A DNA stretch of 6,754 nucleotides from Syntrophomonadaceae bacterium (GTDB lineage Bacteria; Bacillota; Ch66; Ch109), in contig JAAZDI010000352.1 in NCBI GenBank assembly GCA_012512295.1, positions 1 to 6,754 on the forward strand, written 5' to 3'. The position numbers and the translations under genes were made by a program. The notes beneath the pieces were generated by a model, which made no database searches, had not been told where the DNA came from, and saw only the letters and a program-made list of their open reading frames with translations. Each line of letters starts with the position of its first letter. Position 1 is the first letter of the stretch. Shown here piece by piece: positions 1-5,884 of this stretch.

Positions 1-13
1 CTTTTTGTCTGGT

Positions 14-88
14 TGGAGCCGACGATGGGATTCGAACCCGCAACCTGCTGATTACAAGACAGCTGCTCTACCATTGAGCTACGTCGGC
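14..88 (-). tRNA. tRNA-Thr (anticodon UGU)
   Basis: The reverse complement folds as a 75-nt cloverleaf with an encoded CCA end (14-16). The acceptor stem is a perfect 7 bp (18-24 with 82-88), the D arm is GCTC/GAGC, the anticodon loop reads CTTGTAA with anticodon TGT (Thr, reads ACA and related codons), and the T loop is TTCGAAT. The discriminator base is U. Two pairs are irregular: the last anticodon-stem pair is U31-U39 where A-U is usual, and the T stem GCGGG/CCCAT has a C-A mismatch. It lies 3' of sigH with its own promoter and probably leads a further tRNA or tuf/ribosomal cluster beyond the left edge (inference from known firmicute gene order). Identity is secure; whether the mismatches reduce function cannot be told from sequence. 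Confidence 0.93.
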
Positions 89-125
89 ACATTAGAAAAC
101 CTGGTTGTTGCCAGCGGCATTTGCT

Positions 126-154
126 ATCTTAGCAGAATACTTGCTGGTTGTCAA
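126..154 (-). promoter_or_regulatory. sigma-A promoter of the tRNA-Thr gene
   Basis: On the minus strand a perfect -35 TTGACA (149-154) is followed by a 17-nt spacer and the -10 TAAGAT (126-131), which puts the start near 119, about 30 nt before the tRNA. An AT-rich block (153-171) just upstream could act as an UP element. It begins about 34 nt after the sigH stop, so the tRNA can be transcribed independently of sigH. Confidence 0.8.
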
Positions 155-176
155 TATTATTTTAAAATATTCTGCT
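131..176. repeat. 9-bp inverted repeat around the tRNA-Thr promoter
   Basis: AGCAGAATA (131-139) and its exact reverse complement TATTCTGCT (168-176) enclose 28 nt that contain the -35 hexamer. One arm lies in the promoter spacer and its end touches the -10. There is no following U-run, so it does not look like an intrinsic terminator for sigH. It may be an operator-like site or chance; no function is claimed. Confidence 0.5.
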
Positions 177-187
177 GACTTATCACC

Positions 188-835
188 CTACTCGTCATCT
201 CTTTTTTCTAGATACCGTTCCAACTTCCTTTTAACTCGCTGCAAGGCATTATCAATGGATTTAACGTGACGTTTGAGATCAACCGCTATTTCCTGATACG
301 ACTTACCCTCCAGGTATGACATTAGCACCTTCCACTCCAGCGAGCTTAAGATTTCGCCCATCTTCTCTTCTATACCATCAAACTCTTCCCGACTGATGAT
401 TAATTCCTCAGGATCAGTAATCTTTGAGCCAGTAATCACATCTAGCAAGGTGCGATCGGAATCCTCATCATAAATCGGCTTGTTTAATGAGACATATGAG
501 TTTAATGGGATATGCTTTTGTCTAGTCGCTGTCTTAATGGCCGTAATTATTTGCCTGGTGACACATAATTCAGCAAATGCGCGAAAGGAAGAAAGTTTAT
601 CGCAGCGAAAATCTCTAATTGCCTTAAAAAGACCGATCATCCCTTCCTGGATGATATCCTCCCGGTCAGCACCTATGAGAAAATAGGATCTGGCCTTAGC
701 CCGTACAAAATTACGGTATTTGTTTATTAGATGCTCTTCAGCCAAATGATTCCCATCTCTAACCATCTCTACAATCTCTTCATCACTCAGAGTCTCAAAA
801 GCATCCAATAACTCTTTTTGTACGACAAGAGTCAC
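188..835 (-). CDS. sigH: RNA polymerase sporulation sigma factor SigH
   Basis: SigH is the sigma-70 family factor that directs RNA polymerase to early sporulation and stationary-phase promoters (established for Bacillus). The protein matches the family nearly end to end. Region 2 contains YRNFVRAKARSYFLIGADRE and the following IIQEG core-binding segment, region 2.4 contains TRQKHIPLNS, and region 4.2 is a helix-turn-helix around SYQEIAVDLKRHVKSIDNAL near the C-terminus. I place the start at the GTG at 835 (215 aa), because GGAGG (844-848) lies 8 nt upstream of it. An in-frame GTG at 850 would add five residues (220 aa) but overlaps that ribosome-binding site and has no obvious one of its own. 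Its long leader carries a consensus promoter. The yacP-like gene that sits before sigH in Bacillus is absent. Identity is near certain; the start is the only doubt. Confidence 0.97.
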   Translation of the reverse strand: MTLVVQKELLDAFETLSDEEIVEMVRDGNHLAEEHLINKYRNFVRAKARSYFLIGADREDIIQEGMIGLFKAIRDFRCDKLSSFRAFAELCVTRQIITAIKTATRQKHIPLNSYVSLNKPIYDEDSDRTLLDVITGSKITDPEELIISREEFDGIEEKMGEILSSLEWKVLMSYLEGKSYQEIAVDLKRHVKSIDNALQRVKRKLERYLEKRDDE

Positions 836-1065
836 CCAGATCGCCTCCACAATAAGTACTCAATAGGCTTTGACCTCTGGTCTCCTAGATATAGCTATTT
901 TTTACAACTTAGATCCTGAAGCCAATTCCCGAGGGCTTCCTAGTACCTGCGGTTTTATCATCAGCACACTCACTTACGAGACTTTGGGTGAGTTTGGAGA
1001 GTATGATCCGAATAGATCATAACATATTCAGAATTGACGATAGAGGAGGGGTTGTCCCAATTAAC
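836..1065 (-). other. long structured 5' leader of sigH
   Basis: About 230 nt separate the predicted transcription start from the sigH GTG, and together with the promoter they make up the 311-nt stretch between rlmB and sigH. No credible ORF is seen. Three local hairpins follow one another on the transcript: TATGATC/GATCATA with a 6-nt loop (1003-1022), ACTCAC/GTGAGT (968-993) and GAAGCC/GGCTTC (918-939). A CCCCTCC pyrimidine tract (about 1045-1051) near the 5' end is complementary to the GGAGG ribosome-binding site. No U-run terminator follows any hairpin. I do not recognise a known riboswitch class; a translational control element is possible but is inference. Confidence 0.4.
844..848 (-). 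promoter_or_regulatory. Shine-Dalgarno site that decides the sigH start
   Basis: GGAGG on the minus strand sits 8 nt before the GTG at 833-835. The alternative upstream GTG (848-850) overlaps this site, which argues for the shorter protein. Confidence 0.65.
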
Positions 1066-1071
1066 ATATAC

Positions 1072-1101
1072 ATTATAAACGAAAGCCCGAATAACAGTCA
1101 A
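1072..1101 (-). promoter_or_regulatory. sigma-A promoter of sigH
   Basis: The minus strand carries TTGACT (1096-1101), an 18-nt spacer and a perfect TATAAT (1072-1077), with a predicted start near 1065. It lies 46 nt after the rlmB stop, so sigH need not depend on rlmB read-through. The 10-mer GTTTATAATG around the -10 recurs exactly upstream of mrnC (3491-3500). Confidence 0.75.
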
Positions 1102-1146
1102 TACTCATGTCGCAGAGTCCAGATAAAGTGTCCGATGGTTTGTTAG

Positions 1147-1893
1147 CTAGTATGTCTTATGTCTTTGGCGCAGGGCCTCATATAATACCACCCCGGCGGC
1201 AACGGAGGCATTTAGAGAATTTATTTGACCCCGCATCGGCAATCTAACTAGCAGATCACACTTCTCCTGAACCAGCCGGCTAAGTCCCTTACCTTCTCCG
1301 CCGATTACCAGAACAAGCCCGCCGGTATAATCTACTTCATGATACTGTTGGGAAGCTTCACCGGTAGCCCCAATCACCCAACAGCCGTGCTCTTTCAAAA
1401 ACTCCAAAGTCCGGACCAGATTCACCACCCGGGCAACTGGTACTAGATCAACCGCCCCGGCCGAAGTTCGAGCCACGGTAGCGTTTAGCTGAACCGACCG
1501 ACGTTTTGGGATAATCACGCCGTGCGCCCCAACACCCTCCACCGTGCGTAAGATACTCCCCATATTCTGCGGGTCCTCCAGGCCATCTAGGACGACTATC
1601 CAGGGTGGCTCCTCTTTAGTTCGCGCCAATTCCAAAATGTCTTCTACCTCAACGTATTCCCGCGGAGCAACCCAGGCCACCACTCCTTGATGATTAATTC
1701 CGTTCGCCTGTCGGTCAAGATAGACCTTTTCCGCTTCAATTACCGGTATTCCTTGCCCTCGGGCCAACCGTCTAATTTCGCGCAAGGAATCATCCTCGAC
1801 GCCACGGGCAATCACAACTCGATTAACTGGTCGACCAGCCCGCAAGATTTCAAGCACTGGCCGTCTGCCCGCCCGAATTTCTTTATCCTCCAT
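1147..1893 (-). CDS. rlmB: 23S rRNA (guanosine-2'-O-)-methyltransferase RlmB, SpoU/TrmH family
   Basis: This is an AdoMet-dependent ribose 2'-O-methyltransferase of the SPOUT (SpoU/TrmH) class; family members of this type modify a conserved guanosine in domain V of 23S rRNA. The 248-aa length is normal. Residues 1-75 form the small substrate-binding domain (AGRRPVLE near the start, NHQGVVA near residue 67). The catalytic domain shows all three SPOUT motifs: NMGSILRT at 110-117 with the catalytic Asn and Arg, VIGGEGKGL near 196-204, and LPMRGQINSLNASVAAGV at 218-235, which forms the trefoil knot. The ATG at 1893 has GAGGGG 12 nt upstream, a slightly long spacing. It is divergent from thyX, so it must have its own promoter in the 166-nt gap. 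Exact target nucleotide is inferred from the family and from synteny with sigH and cysS. Confidence 0.95.
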   Translation of the reverse strand: MEDKEIRAGRRPVLEILRAGRPVNRVVIARGVEDDSLREIRRLARGQGIPVIEAEKVYLDRQANGINHQGVVAWVAPREYVEVEDILELARTKEEPPWIVVLDGLEDPQNMGSILRTVEGVGAHGVIIPKRRSVQLNATVARTSAGAVDLVPVARVVNLVRTLEFLKEHGCWVIGATGEASQQYHEVDYTGGLVLVIGGEGKGLSRLVQEKCDLLVRLPMRGQINSLNASVAAGVVLYEALRQRHKTY

Positions 1894-1950
1894 TAATCAA
1901 CAAATCCCCTCAATTTAATAATATGTTGCTAACAATGGATATAGAAGTAA

Positions 1951-1959
1951 CTTATACCA
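1951..1959 (-). promoter_or_regulatory. possible extended -10 promoter of rlmB
   Basis: The minus strand reads TGGTATAAG, an extended -10 (TGn plus five of six TATAAT positions), about 58 nt before the rlmB start. No good -35 is present at the right distance. Since thyX diverges here, rlmB needs a promoter in this gap and this is the best candidate. Confidence 0.4.
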
Positions 1960-2059
1960 TTAATCAAACCTTACCGCACAAGCCCTTATTATTGAGTATT
2001 TGTCAAAAATATGGCACAGTATTAAGAAATCACCCGGTATCTAGAAAGGAGAATCCGTA

Positions 2060-2746
2060 ATGATTATTCGGAAACCACAAGTACTGATTCCAGAAAGCCA
2101 GCTTGATGCCGGTATTATCCGAAAACTAGAGCGTTATGCCCGAGTTTGTTATAAATCGGAAGATAAAATAGGAGAACATAATGATAACTTTTTAAAATCA
2201 ATCATCAGCCGCGGACATGAATCCGTAATCGAGCACGAAAAAGTGACCGTTATGTTTATCGTGGATAGGGGAATTACGCATGAAATAGTCCGCCACCGGA
2301 TCGCCAGCTACAGCCAGGAATCAACCCGGTACTGCAACTACAGCAAAGATAAATTTGGTAATGAGATAACTGTTATTGAACCGTTTTTCCTGATTGGTAA
2401 AGAAGAAGCCTTTCGGTATTGGGAGGAGGCTTGTCGCACAGCTGAGAAATGCTATCTAGCATTACTAAAAAACAATTGCACCCCCCAGGAAGCTCGTTCA
2501 GTTTTACCCAATTCCCTGAAAACAGAAATTGTTGTCACCTACAACCTGCGAGAATGGCGACATTTTTTCCGGTTACGTTGCGCAACGCCCGCTCATCCCC
2601 AGATGAAGCAGGTGACCATCCCCCTGTTCCTGCTCTTCAAGGAAAAACTGCCATTATTGTTTGACGATATTGAATATGATCGGGATTTCCCAAAGCAACA
2701 CTACGCTGAGGTAGTGTTAACCGACGATTTGTTTATGTGCGAATAA
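2060..2746 (+). CDS. thyX: flavin-dependent thymidylate synthase ThyX
   Basis: ThyX makes dTMP from dUMP using methylene-tetrahydrofolate, with FAD and NADPH in place of the dihydrofolate-producing chemistry of ThyA; the enzyme is a cytosolic homotetramer. The 228-aa protein has the diagnostic RHRxxSxxxxSxR motif at residues 78-90 (RHRIASYSQESTR), the HESVIEH segment at 53-59 that contributes to FAD binding, and the C-terminal block with LPNSLKTEIVVTYNLREWRH and FRLR (residues 150-173), which supplies the dUMP-binding Arg. The ending AHPQMKQVTIP is typical of the clostridial form. The ATG has AAAGGAG 8 nt upstream (2045-2051). It is the only plus-strand gene here and splits mrnC from rlmB, which are co-directional elsewhere. 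Its promoter is unclear: TTGTCA at 2000-2005 lacks a good -10. Confidence 0.97.
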   Translation: MIIRKPQVLIPESQLDAGIIRKLERYARVCYKSEDKIGEHNDNFLKSIISRGHESVIEHEKVTVMFIVDRGITHEIVRHRIASYSQESTRYCNYSKDKFGNEITVIEPFFLIGKEEAFRYWEEACRTAEKCYLALLKNNCTPQEARSVLPNSLKTEIVVTYNLREWRHFFRLRCATPAHPQMKQVTIPLFLLFKEKLPLLFDDIEYDRDFPKQHYAEVVLTDDLFMCE

Positions 2747-2761
2747 AGGGCCGTTCCCGAA

Positions 2762-2884
2762 GTTAAAACACAAGCGCCCAAACATGAAAATCGAGCGCGC
2801 GGTGTTTTAACGAAGGTCAGCGATTGACGATTTACATTTTTTCGTTCCAGTCTAACCGCTGACTGAGTTAAAACACAAGCGCCC
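2762..2884. repeat. palindromic repeat cluster between convergent thyX and mrnC
   Basis: The 19-mer AGTTAAAACACAAGCGCCC occurs twice in direct orientation (2761-2779 and 2866-2884), and the second copy ends one base before the mrnC stop codon. An inverted partial copy GTGTTTTAAC (2802-2811) lies between them and can pair perfectly over 10 bp with either neighbour (2762-2771 or 2867-2876). Inside the second arrangement a further stem GTCAGCG/CGCTGAC (2816-2822 with 2857-2863) forms, giving a 75-nt near-palindrome with a small gaag/tga internal loop. No U-run follows directly, so a classical terminator is not supported, though a factor-assisted or bidirectional 3'-end role is possible. It could also be a short mobile palindromic element. 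Confidence 0.7.
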
Positions 2885-3361
2885 CTACTCGGCGTTCTTG
2901 GCCGGCGGCCACGGTAATCGAGATAAAATATCGTTCAACCGCTCAAATCTCTGCCGCAGATAAAGATAACCAATCAGGCTCTCAAATCCAGTACTCCAAC
3001 GGTAGTCAACCACCCCTACGTTTCGGGGAATATGACCGGATTTCGCATTACGTCCCCGTTTCATTACCCTTTTCTCCTCATCAGTCAGGACGTCTTCAAT
3101 CATGTGCAAATACTGAGCCTGACAGGTAGCCCGCACCAAACTAATTGCCTCTTGGTGCAACTGATTAACCCGGATAAAACCGCGGGTCACCAAACCACAA
3201 CGAACATATAGTTCATAAACAGCATCTCCCAGATAGGCGAGGACCAACGGAGGCAAGTCCTCCGGGTCAATCTGACTCATCTGGCCGGGGACCGGAATCA
3301 GCCCAAATAATGGCTTGTCGAATAAACCTTGTTCGGTTCTCGCGCCTGTTAAATCTTTCAC
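2885..3361 (-). CDS. mrnC: Mini-ribonuclease 3 (Mini-III)
   Basis: Mini-III is a dimeric RNase III-like enzyme without a double-stranded-RNA-binding domain; in Bacillus it matures the ends of 23S rRNA. The protein has the family core: LAYLGDAVYELYVR at 41-54 with the catalytic Asp46, KRGRNAKSG at 101-109, and YRWSTGFESLIGYLYL at 120-135 with the second catalytic acidic residue (Glu127). At 158 aa it is slightly long, because of an N-terminal extension of about 25 residues. The start is uncertain. The GTG at 3361 has an AAGGA directly abutting it, too close to work normally; the ATG of Met28 (3280) matches family length but lacks a clear ribosome-binding site; a CTG further upstream (3397-3399) follows AAAGGGGA just after an in-frame stop. 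It converges with thyX. Function is secure; the N-terminus is not. Confidence 0.93.
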   Translation of the reverse strand: MKDLTGARTEQGLFDKPLFGLIPVPGQMSQIDPEDLPPLVLAYLGDAVYELYVRCGLVTRGFIRVNQLHQEAISLVRATCQAQYLHMIEDVLTDEEKRVMKRGRNAKSGHIPRNVGVVDYRWSTGFESLIGYLYLRQRFERLNDILSRLPWPPAKNAE

Positions 3362-3491
3362 TCCTTCATCGACAACGTCCGGTTCGGGTGGTGTGTTCAG
3401 TTATGACAATCCCCTTTCTTGCTAGATAATTTTACCTGCGTTTTCAAACAACCAGCTCTTCCTTCTGCCCTGGCCAAACATCCTAATCAGC

Positions 3492-3515
3492 ATTATAAAC
3501 ATTTCAGCCTAATAT
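3492..3515 (-). promoter_or_regulatory. possible promoter for mrnC in the cysS-mrnC gap
   Basis: A perfect TATAAT (3492-3497, minus strand) sits in the 177-nt gap between cysS and mrnC, within the 10-mer GTTTATAATG that also forms the sigH -10 region. The best -35 is weak (TTAGAT with 16-nt spacing). The rest of the gap (3362-3538) holds only an inverted GGCCAA/TTGGCC pair and no ORF or terminator that I can see. Confidence 0.35.
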
Positions 3516-3538
3516 CTAACCATTGGCCGCCTCACCAA

Positions 3539-5203
3539 CTACTCTCGCCATCTGGTTCCCCGCGGGCTGTCTTCCAGGGTTATGCCGCACTGCGCTAGCT
3601 CACCTCGTATTTGATCAGCCAGGGACCACTTTTTTTGTTCCCGGGCCGCTTGACGCAGTTCAATTAAGAATTCAATCAGAGAATCCGGGGCAAGCTCTGC
3701 TTCGCCCAGTCTAACTCGGGAACCGTGTGGAGTGTCTTCCAAGGTTATTCCCAGTTGGTTTAATCCATCCCGGATATAATCAGCAGTCGCCCAGTCTTTT
3801 CGCTGCCGCGCCTCCTGGCGCAGGTTTATCGTCAAATTAATCAGGGCATCTAGCTTCTGCGCCCGTTCAGAACCGGCGACCCCTGAAAACTCTCTCCGTT
3901 GCCGCAAAAATCCGGGATCAAGGCCTAACACCCCTAATAGTTCAGTTAAGGCCTGCCGTCCCAGGGTCAAGGCTTTTCTTTCATTTTCGTCTGGCTGCCG
4001 GCCACTGCGCACAACTTCGTTAATCAAAGAATTAATCTCGCGCGATAGCTCAAAGAGAGAGGCAGTGGCCCGCGCGGTGTTAAAATCATCATCCATTGCC
4101 TCGATAAACTCTTGCCGAGAGCGTTCGATTTGCTCAATCAACCGTCTCCCCTGGCTTTGGTCACTGCCGGTCCCAGTTGGGGATTGAACTGTTTCCCCGC
4201 CGGCCGTCCCTAACAATTCGTCCAGGAGATCAAGACTGGTTTTTAATCTTTCCAAGCTCCTTCGACTCATCTCCAGTTTACCGTCATCAAAATCCAATGG
4301 GCTGCGATAATGGGTAGATAAGAGATAAAAACGAACTACCTGAGGCGGAAATTTCTCGAGAATATCCCTGACCAAAAAAAAGTTGCCGAGGGACTTGGAC
4401 ATCTTCTCCTGATTAACGGTTATGAACCCATTATGCAGCCAGTAGCGGCAAAATGGGCTTTGCCCGGCAAAAGCTTCTGATTGGGCAATTTCATTTTCGT
4501 GGTGCGGAAAAATGAGGTCACTACCGCCACCATGGATATCAAAGCCAAAACCGAGATACTTTAACGACATGGCCGAACACTCAATATGCCAGCCGGGACG
4601 CCCGGGCCCCCAAGGACTAGCCCAAGCCGGTTCACCTTCCTTAGCTGCTTTCCACAACGCAAAGTCCATCGGGTTCTGCTTGCGTTCATCCACCTCTACC
4701 CGGGCACCGGCCTGGAGGTCTTCCAGAGAACGGCCCGACAATTTTCCATATTCGGCAAACCGGTCCACCGAGAAGTAGACATCGCCAGCCACTTGATAGG
4801 CATACCCTTTCTCCAGCAGCCCCTCAATCATCGCAATAATCTCGGGCAAGTGTTCACTGACTCTAGGATGAACCTTGGCCCGCTGCACATTCAGCGCATC
4901 CGCATCTCGAAAATACTCTTCGATATACCTCTGGGCCAACTTATTGGGCTCTTCCCCTTCTTCGCGGGCTCGGCTGATGATCTTATCATCAATATCAGTA
5001 AAGTTTTGAATGTAATCAACCTGATAGCCCCGATATTCCAAATAGCGGCGAATAGTGTCAAAAACTACTAAGGGGCGGGCATTTCCCAAGTGAATAAAAT
5101 TATAAGTGGTTGGTCCACAAACATACATCCCAACCCGGCCGGGTTTAGATGACATGAATTCCTCTTTTCGCCGGGTTAGCGTATTGTACATCTTCAAACT
5201 CAT
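3539..5203 (-). CDS. cysS: cysteinyl-tRNA synthetase with duplicated C-terminal domain
   Basis: CysRS is a class I synthetase that activates cysteine with ATP and charges tRNA-Cys. Using the ATG at 5203 (554 aa), the zinc ligands fall at Cys29, Cys209, His234 and Glu238, the spacing of the E. coli enzyme. The HIGH-type motif is HLGN at 38-41 and the second ATP motif is KMSKS at 267-271; the DALR-type helical domain follows. That start is chosen because GGAGGG lies 8 nt upstream; the longer frame from 5248 adds 15 residues inside cysE without support. The oddity is the C-terminus: residues about 454-498 and 509-553 are two copies of the same ~45-residue helix-plus-ITLED unit (26 of 45 identical by eye), where one is normal. 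This explains a length above the usual 460-490. It overlaps the end of cysE by 59 nt and shares the T-box. Confidence 0.97.
   Translation of the reverse strand: MSLKMYNTLTRRKEEFMSSKPGRVGMYVCGPTTYNFIHLGNARPLVVFDTIRRYLEYRGYQVDYIQNFTDIDDKIISRAREEGEEPNKLAQRYIEEYFRDADALNVQRAKVHPRVSEHLPEIIAMIEGLLEKGYAYQVAGDVYFSVDRFAEYGKLSGRSLEDLQAGARVEVDERKQNPMDFALWKAAKEGEPAWASPWGPGRPGWHIECSAMSLKYLGFGFDIHGGGSDLIFPHHENEIAQSEAFAGQSPFCRYWLHNGFITVNQEKMSKSLGNFFLVRDILEKFPPQVVRFYLLSTHYRSPLDFDDGKLEMSRRSLERLKTSLDLLDELLGTAGGETVQSPTGTGSDQSQGRRLIEQIERSRQEFIEAMDDDFNTARATASLFELSREINSLINEVVRSGRQPDENERKALTLGRQALTELLGVLGLDPGFLRQRREFSGVAGSERAQKLDALINLTINLRQEARQRKDWATADYIRDGLNQLGITLEDTPHGSRVRLGEAELAPDSLIEFLIELRQAAREQKKWSLADQIRGELAQCGITLEDSPRGTRWRE
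3545..3844 (-). repeat. tandem duplication encoding the CysRS C-terminal unit
   Basis: Two segments 165 nt apart, 3710-3844 (first) and 3545-3679 (second), each encode 45 residues containing LRQ-A-R, K-W, AD-IR and GITLED-P-G-R-R at matching positions. Identity by eye is 26 of 45 residues. The DNA has diverged much more, so the duplication looks old and kept under selection rather than recent or an assembly error. The linker between copies includes GEAELAPD. Confidence 0.85.
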
Positions 5204-5864
5204 TCTGTCGGCCCTCCATCTCTGCCATCTTCTTTTCCAGGAATTCAATGCGCTGCTGCAGGTTGCTAATCAAATCGGCGACTGGGTCCGGCAACAAATG
5301 ATGCTGCAGATCAACGCTTTCATGTTCTGTTACTTTGCGTCCATTAAAGGCGACTATCTTTCCCGGCACCCCGACTACGGTGCAATTTGCGGGTACGCTA
5401 CTTAACACTACTGACCCTGAGCCAATTTTAACATTATCCCCGACCGTAAAGGAACCCAATACTTTAGCCCCAGTTGCGATAACCACATTGTTCCCAATCG
5501 TCGGGTGGCGTTTGCCTTTCTCCTTACCCGTCCCGCCCAAGGTTACTCCTTGATATAGGGTAACATTGTCACCAAGCTCAGCGGTCTCACCAATTACTAC
5601 TCCCATCCCATGGTCAATAAATAATCCTTCGCCGATTTTGGCCCCCGGGTGAATTTCGATCCCGGTCAAGTGCCGGCTTAAATGAGACACAAGCCGGGCT
5701 AACACAAACCTTTTCTTCAAGTATAGCCAGTGGGCTAGACGGTGAAACTGAATCGCGTGGAACCCGGGATAACACAGCAGGACTTCCCAGACACTTTTAA
5801 CCGCTGGGTCCCGCTCAAATACAACCTGAATATCCTTCTTAATCCGTCTGATAAATCTAAGCAT
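5145..5864 (-). CDS. cysE: serine O-acetyltransferase (CysE/EpsC type)
   Basis: Serine acetyltransferase transfers an acetyl group from acetyl-CoA to L-serine, giving O-acetylserine, the substrate for cysteine synthase. The 239-aa protein is of the shorter firmicute type. Residues 1-65 are the helical N-terminal domain. Residues 66-170 are a left-handed beta helix of hexapeptide repeats with IEIHPGAKIG, the active-site DHGMGVVIGET (Asp84, His85), VTLGGTG and RHPTIG (His120), then SVVLSSVPANCTVVGVPGKI. The tail (about 195-219) looks like a short coiled coil. The ATG at 5864 has GGGGGAG 7 nt upstream. It is the first gene after the cysteine T-box and overlaps cysS by 59 nt, so the two are likely co-transcribed and perhaps translationally coupled. 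The last ~19 residues are encoded in the overlap and look poorly conserved (inference). Confidence 0.96.
   Translation of the reverse strand: MLRFIRRIKKDIQVVFERDPAVKSVWEVLLCYPGFHAIQFHRLAHWLYLKKRFVLARLVSHLSRHLTGIEIHPGAKIGEGLFIDHGMGVVIGETAELGDNVTLYQGVTLGGTGKEKGKRHPTIGNNVVIATGAKVLGSFTVGDNVKIGSGSVVLSSVPANCTVVGVPGKIVAFNGRKVTEHESVDLQHHLLPDPVADLISNLQQRIEFLEKKMAEMEGRQNEFEDVQYANPAKRGIHVI
5212..5217 (-). promoter_or_regulatory. Shine-Dalgarno site that decides the cysS start
   Basis: GGAGGG on the minus strand, inside the cysE coding sequence, lies 8 nt before the ATG at 5201-5203. It gives the start that aligns with family zinc-ligand numbering. Confidence 0.75.
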
Positions 5865-5884
5865 GCAGCCACTCCCCCTTTTAA

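Noticed and set aside
836..1065. Known riboswitch (cyclic-di-GMP, cyclic-di-AMP, SAM, cobalamin, fluoride) in the sigH leader
   Set aside because: None of the conserved core sequences of these classes could be found by eye.
1108..1114. Spo0A-type box TGTCGCA upstream of the sigH promoter
   Set aside because: It is a single site with one mismatch to TGTCGAA and is expected often by chance.
2000..2028. thyX promoter TTGTCA-N17-TAAGAA
   Set aside because: The -10 matches only three of six consensus positions; I do not consider it supported, although thyX must have a promoter in this gap.
2805..2873. attC-like (integron) site: AAC...GTT outer boxes and inverted inner boxes
   Set aside because: The outer heptamers do not fit RYYYAAC/GTTRRRY at the terminal base, the spacers are 4 and 3 nt rather than 5-6, there is no extrahelical base asymmetry, and no integrase or cassette is present.
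2761..2884. CRISPR-like direct repeats
   Set aside because: Only two 19-bp copies with an 86-bp interval that itself contains an inverted copy; no array or cas gene.
4586..5071. Plus-strand 161-aa open frame opposite cysS
   Set aside because: It lies wholly within the strongly supported cysS gene on the other strand and has no recognisable protein features or good ribosome-binding site; it is a shadow frame.
5204..5248. cysS start at ATG 5248 (569 aa)
   Set aside because: It would extend the overlap with cysE to 104 nt, has no Shine-Dalgarno site, and adds 15 basic residues absent from the family; GGAGGG supports 5203.
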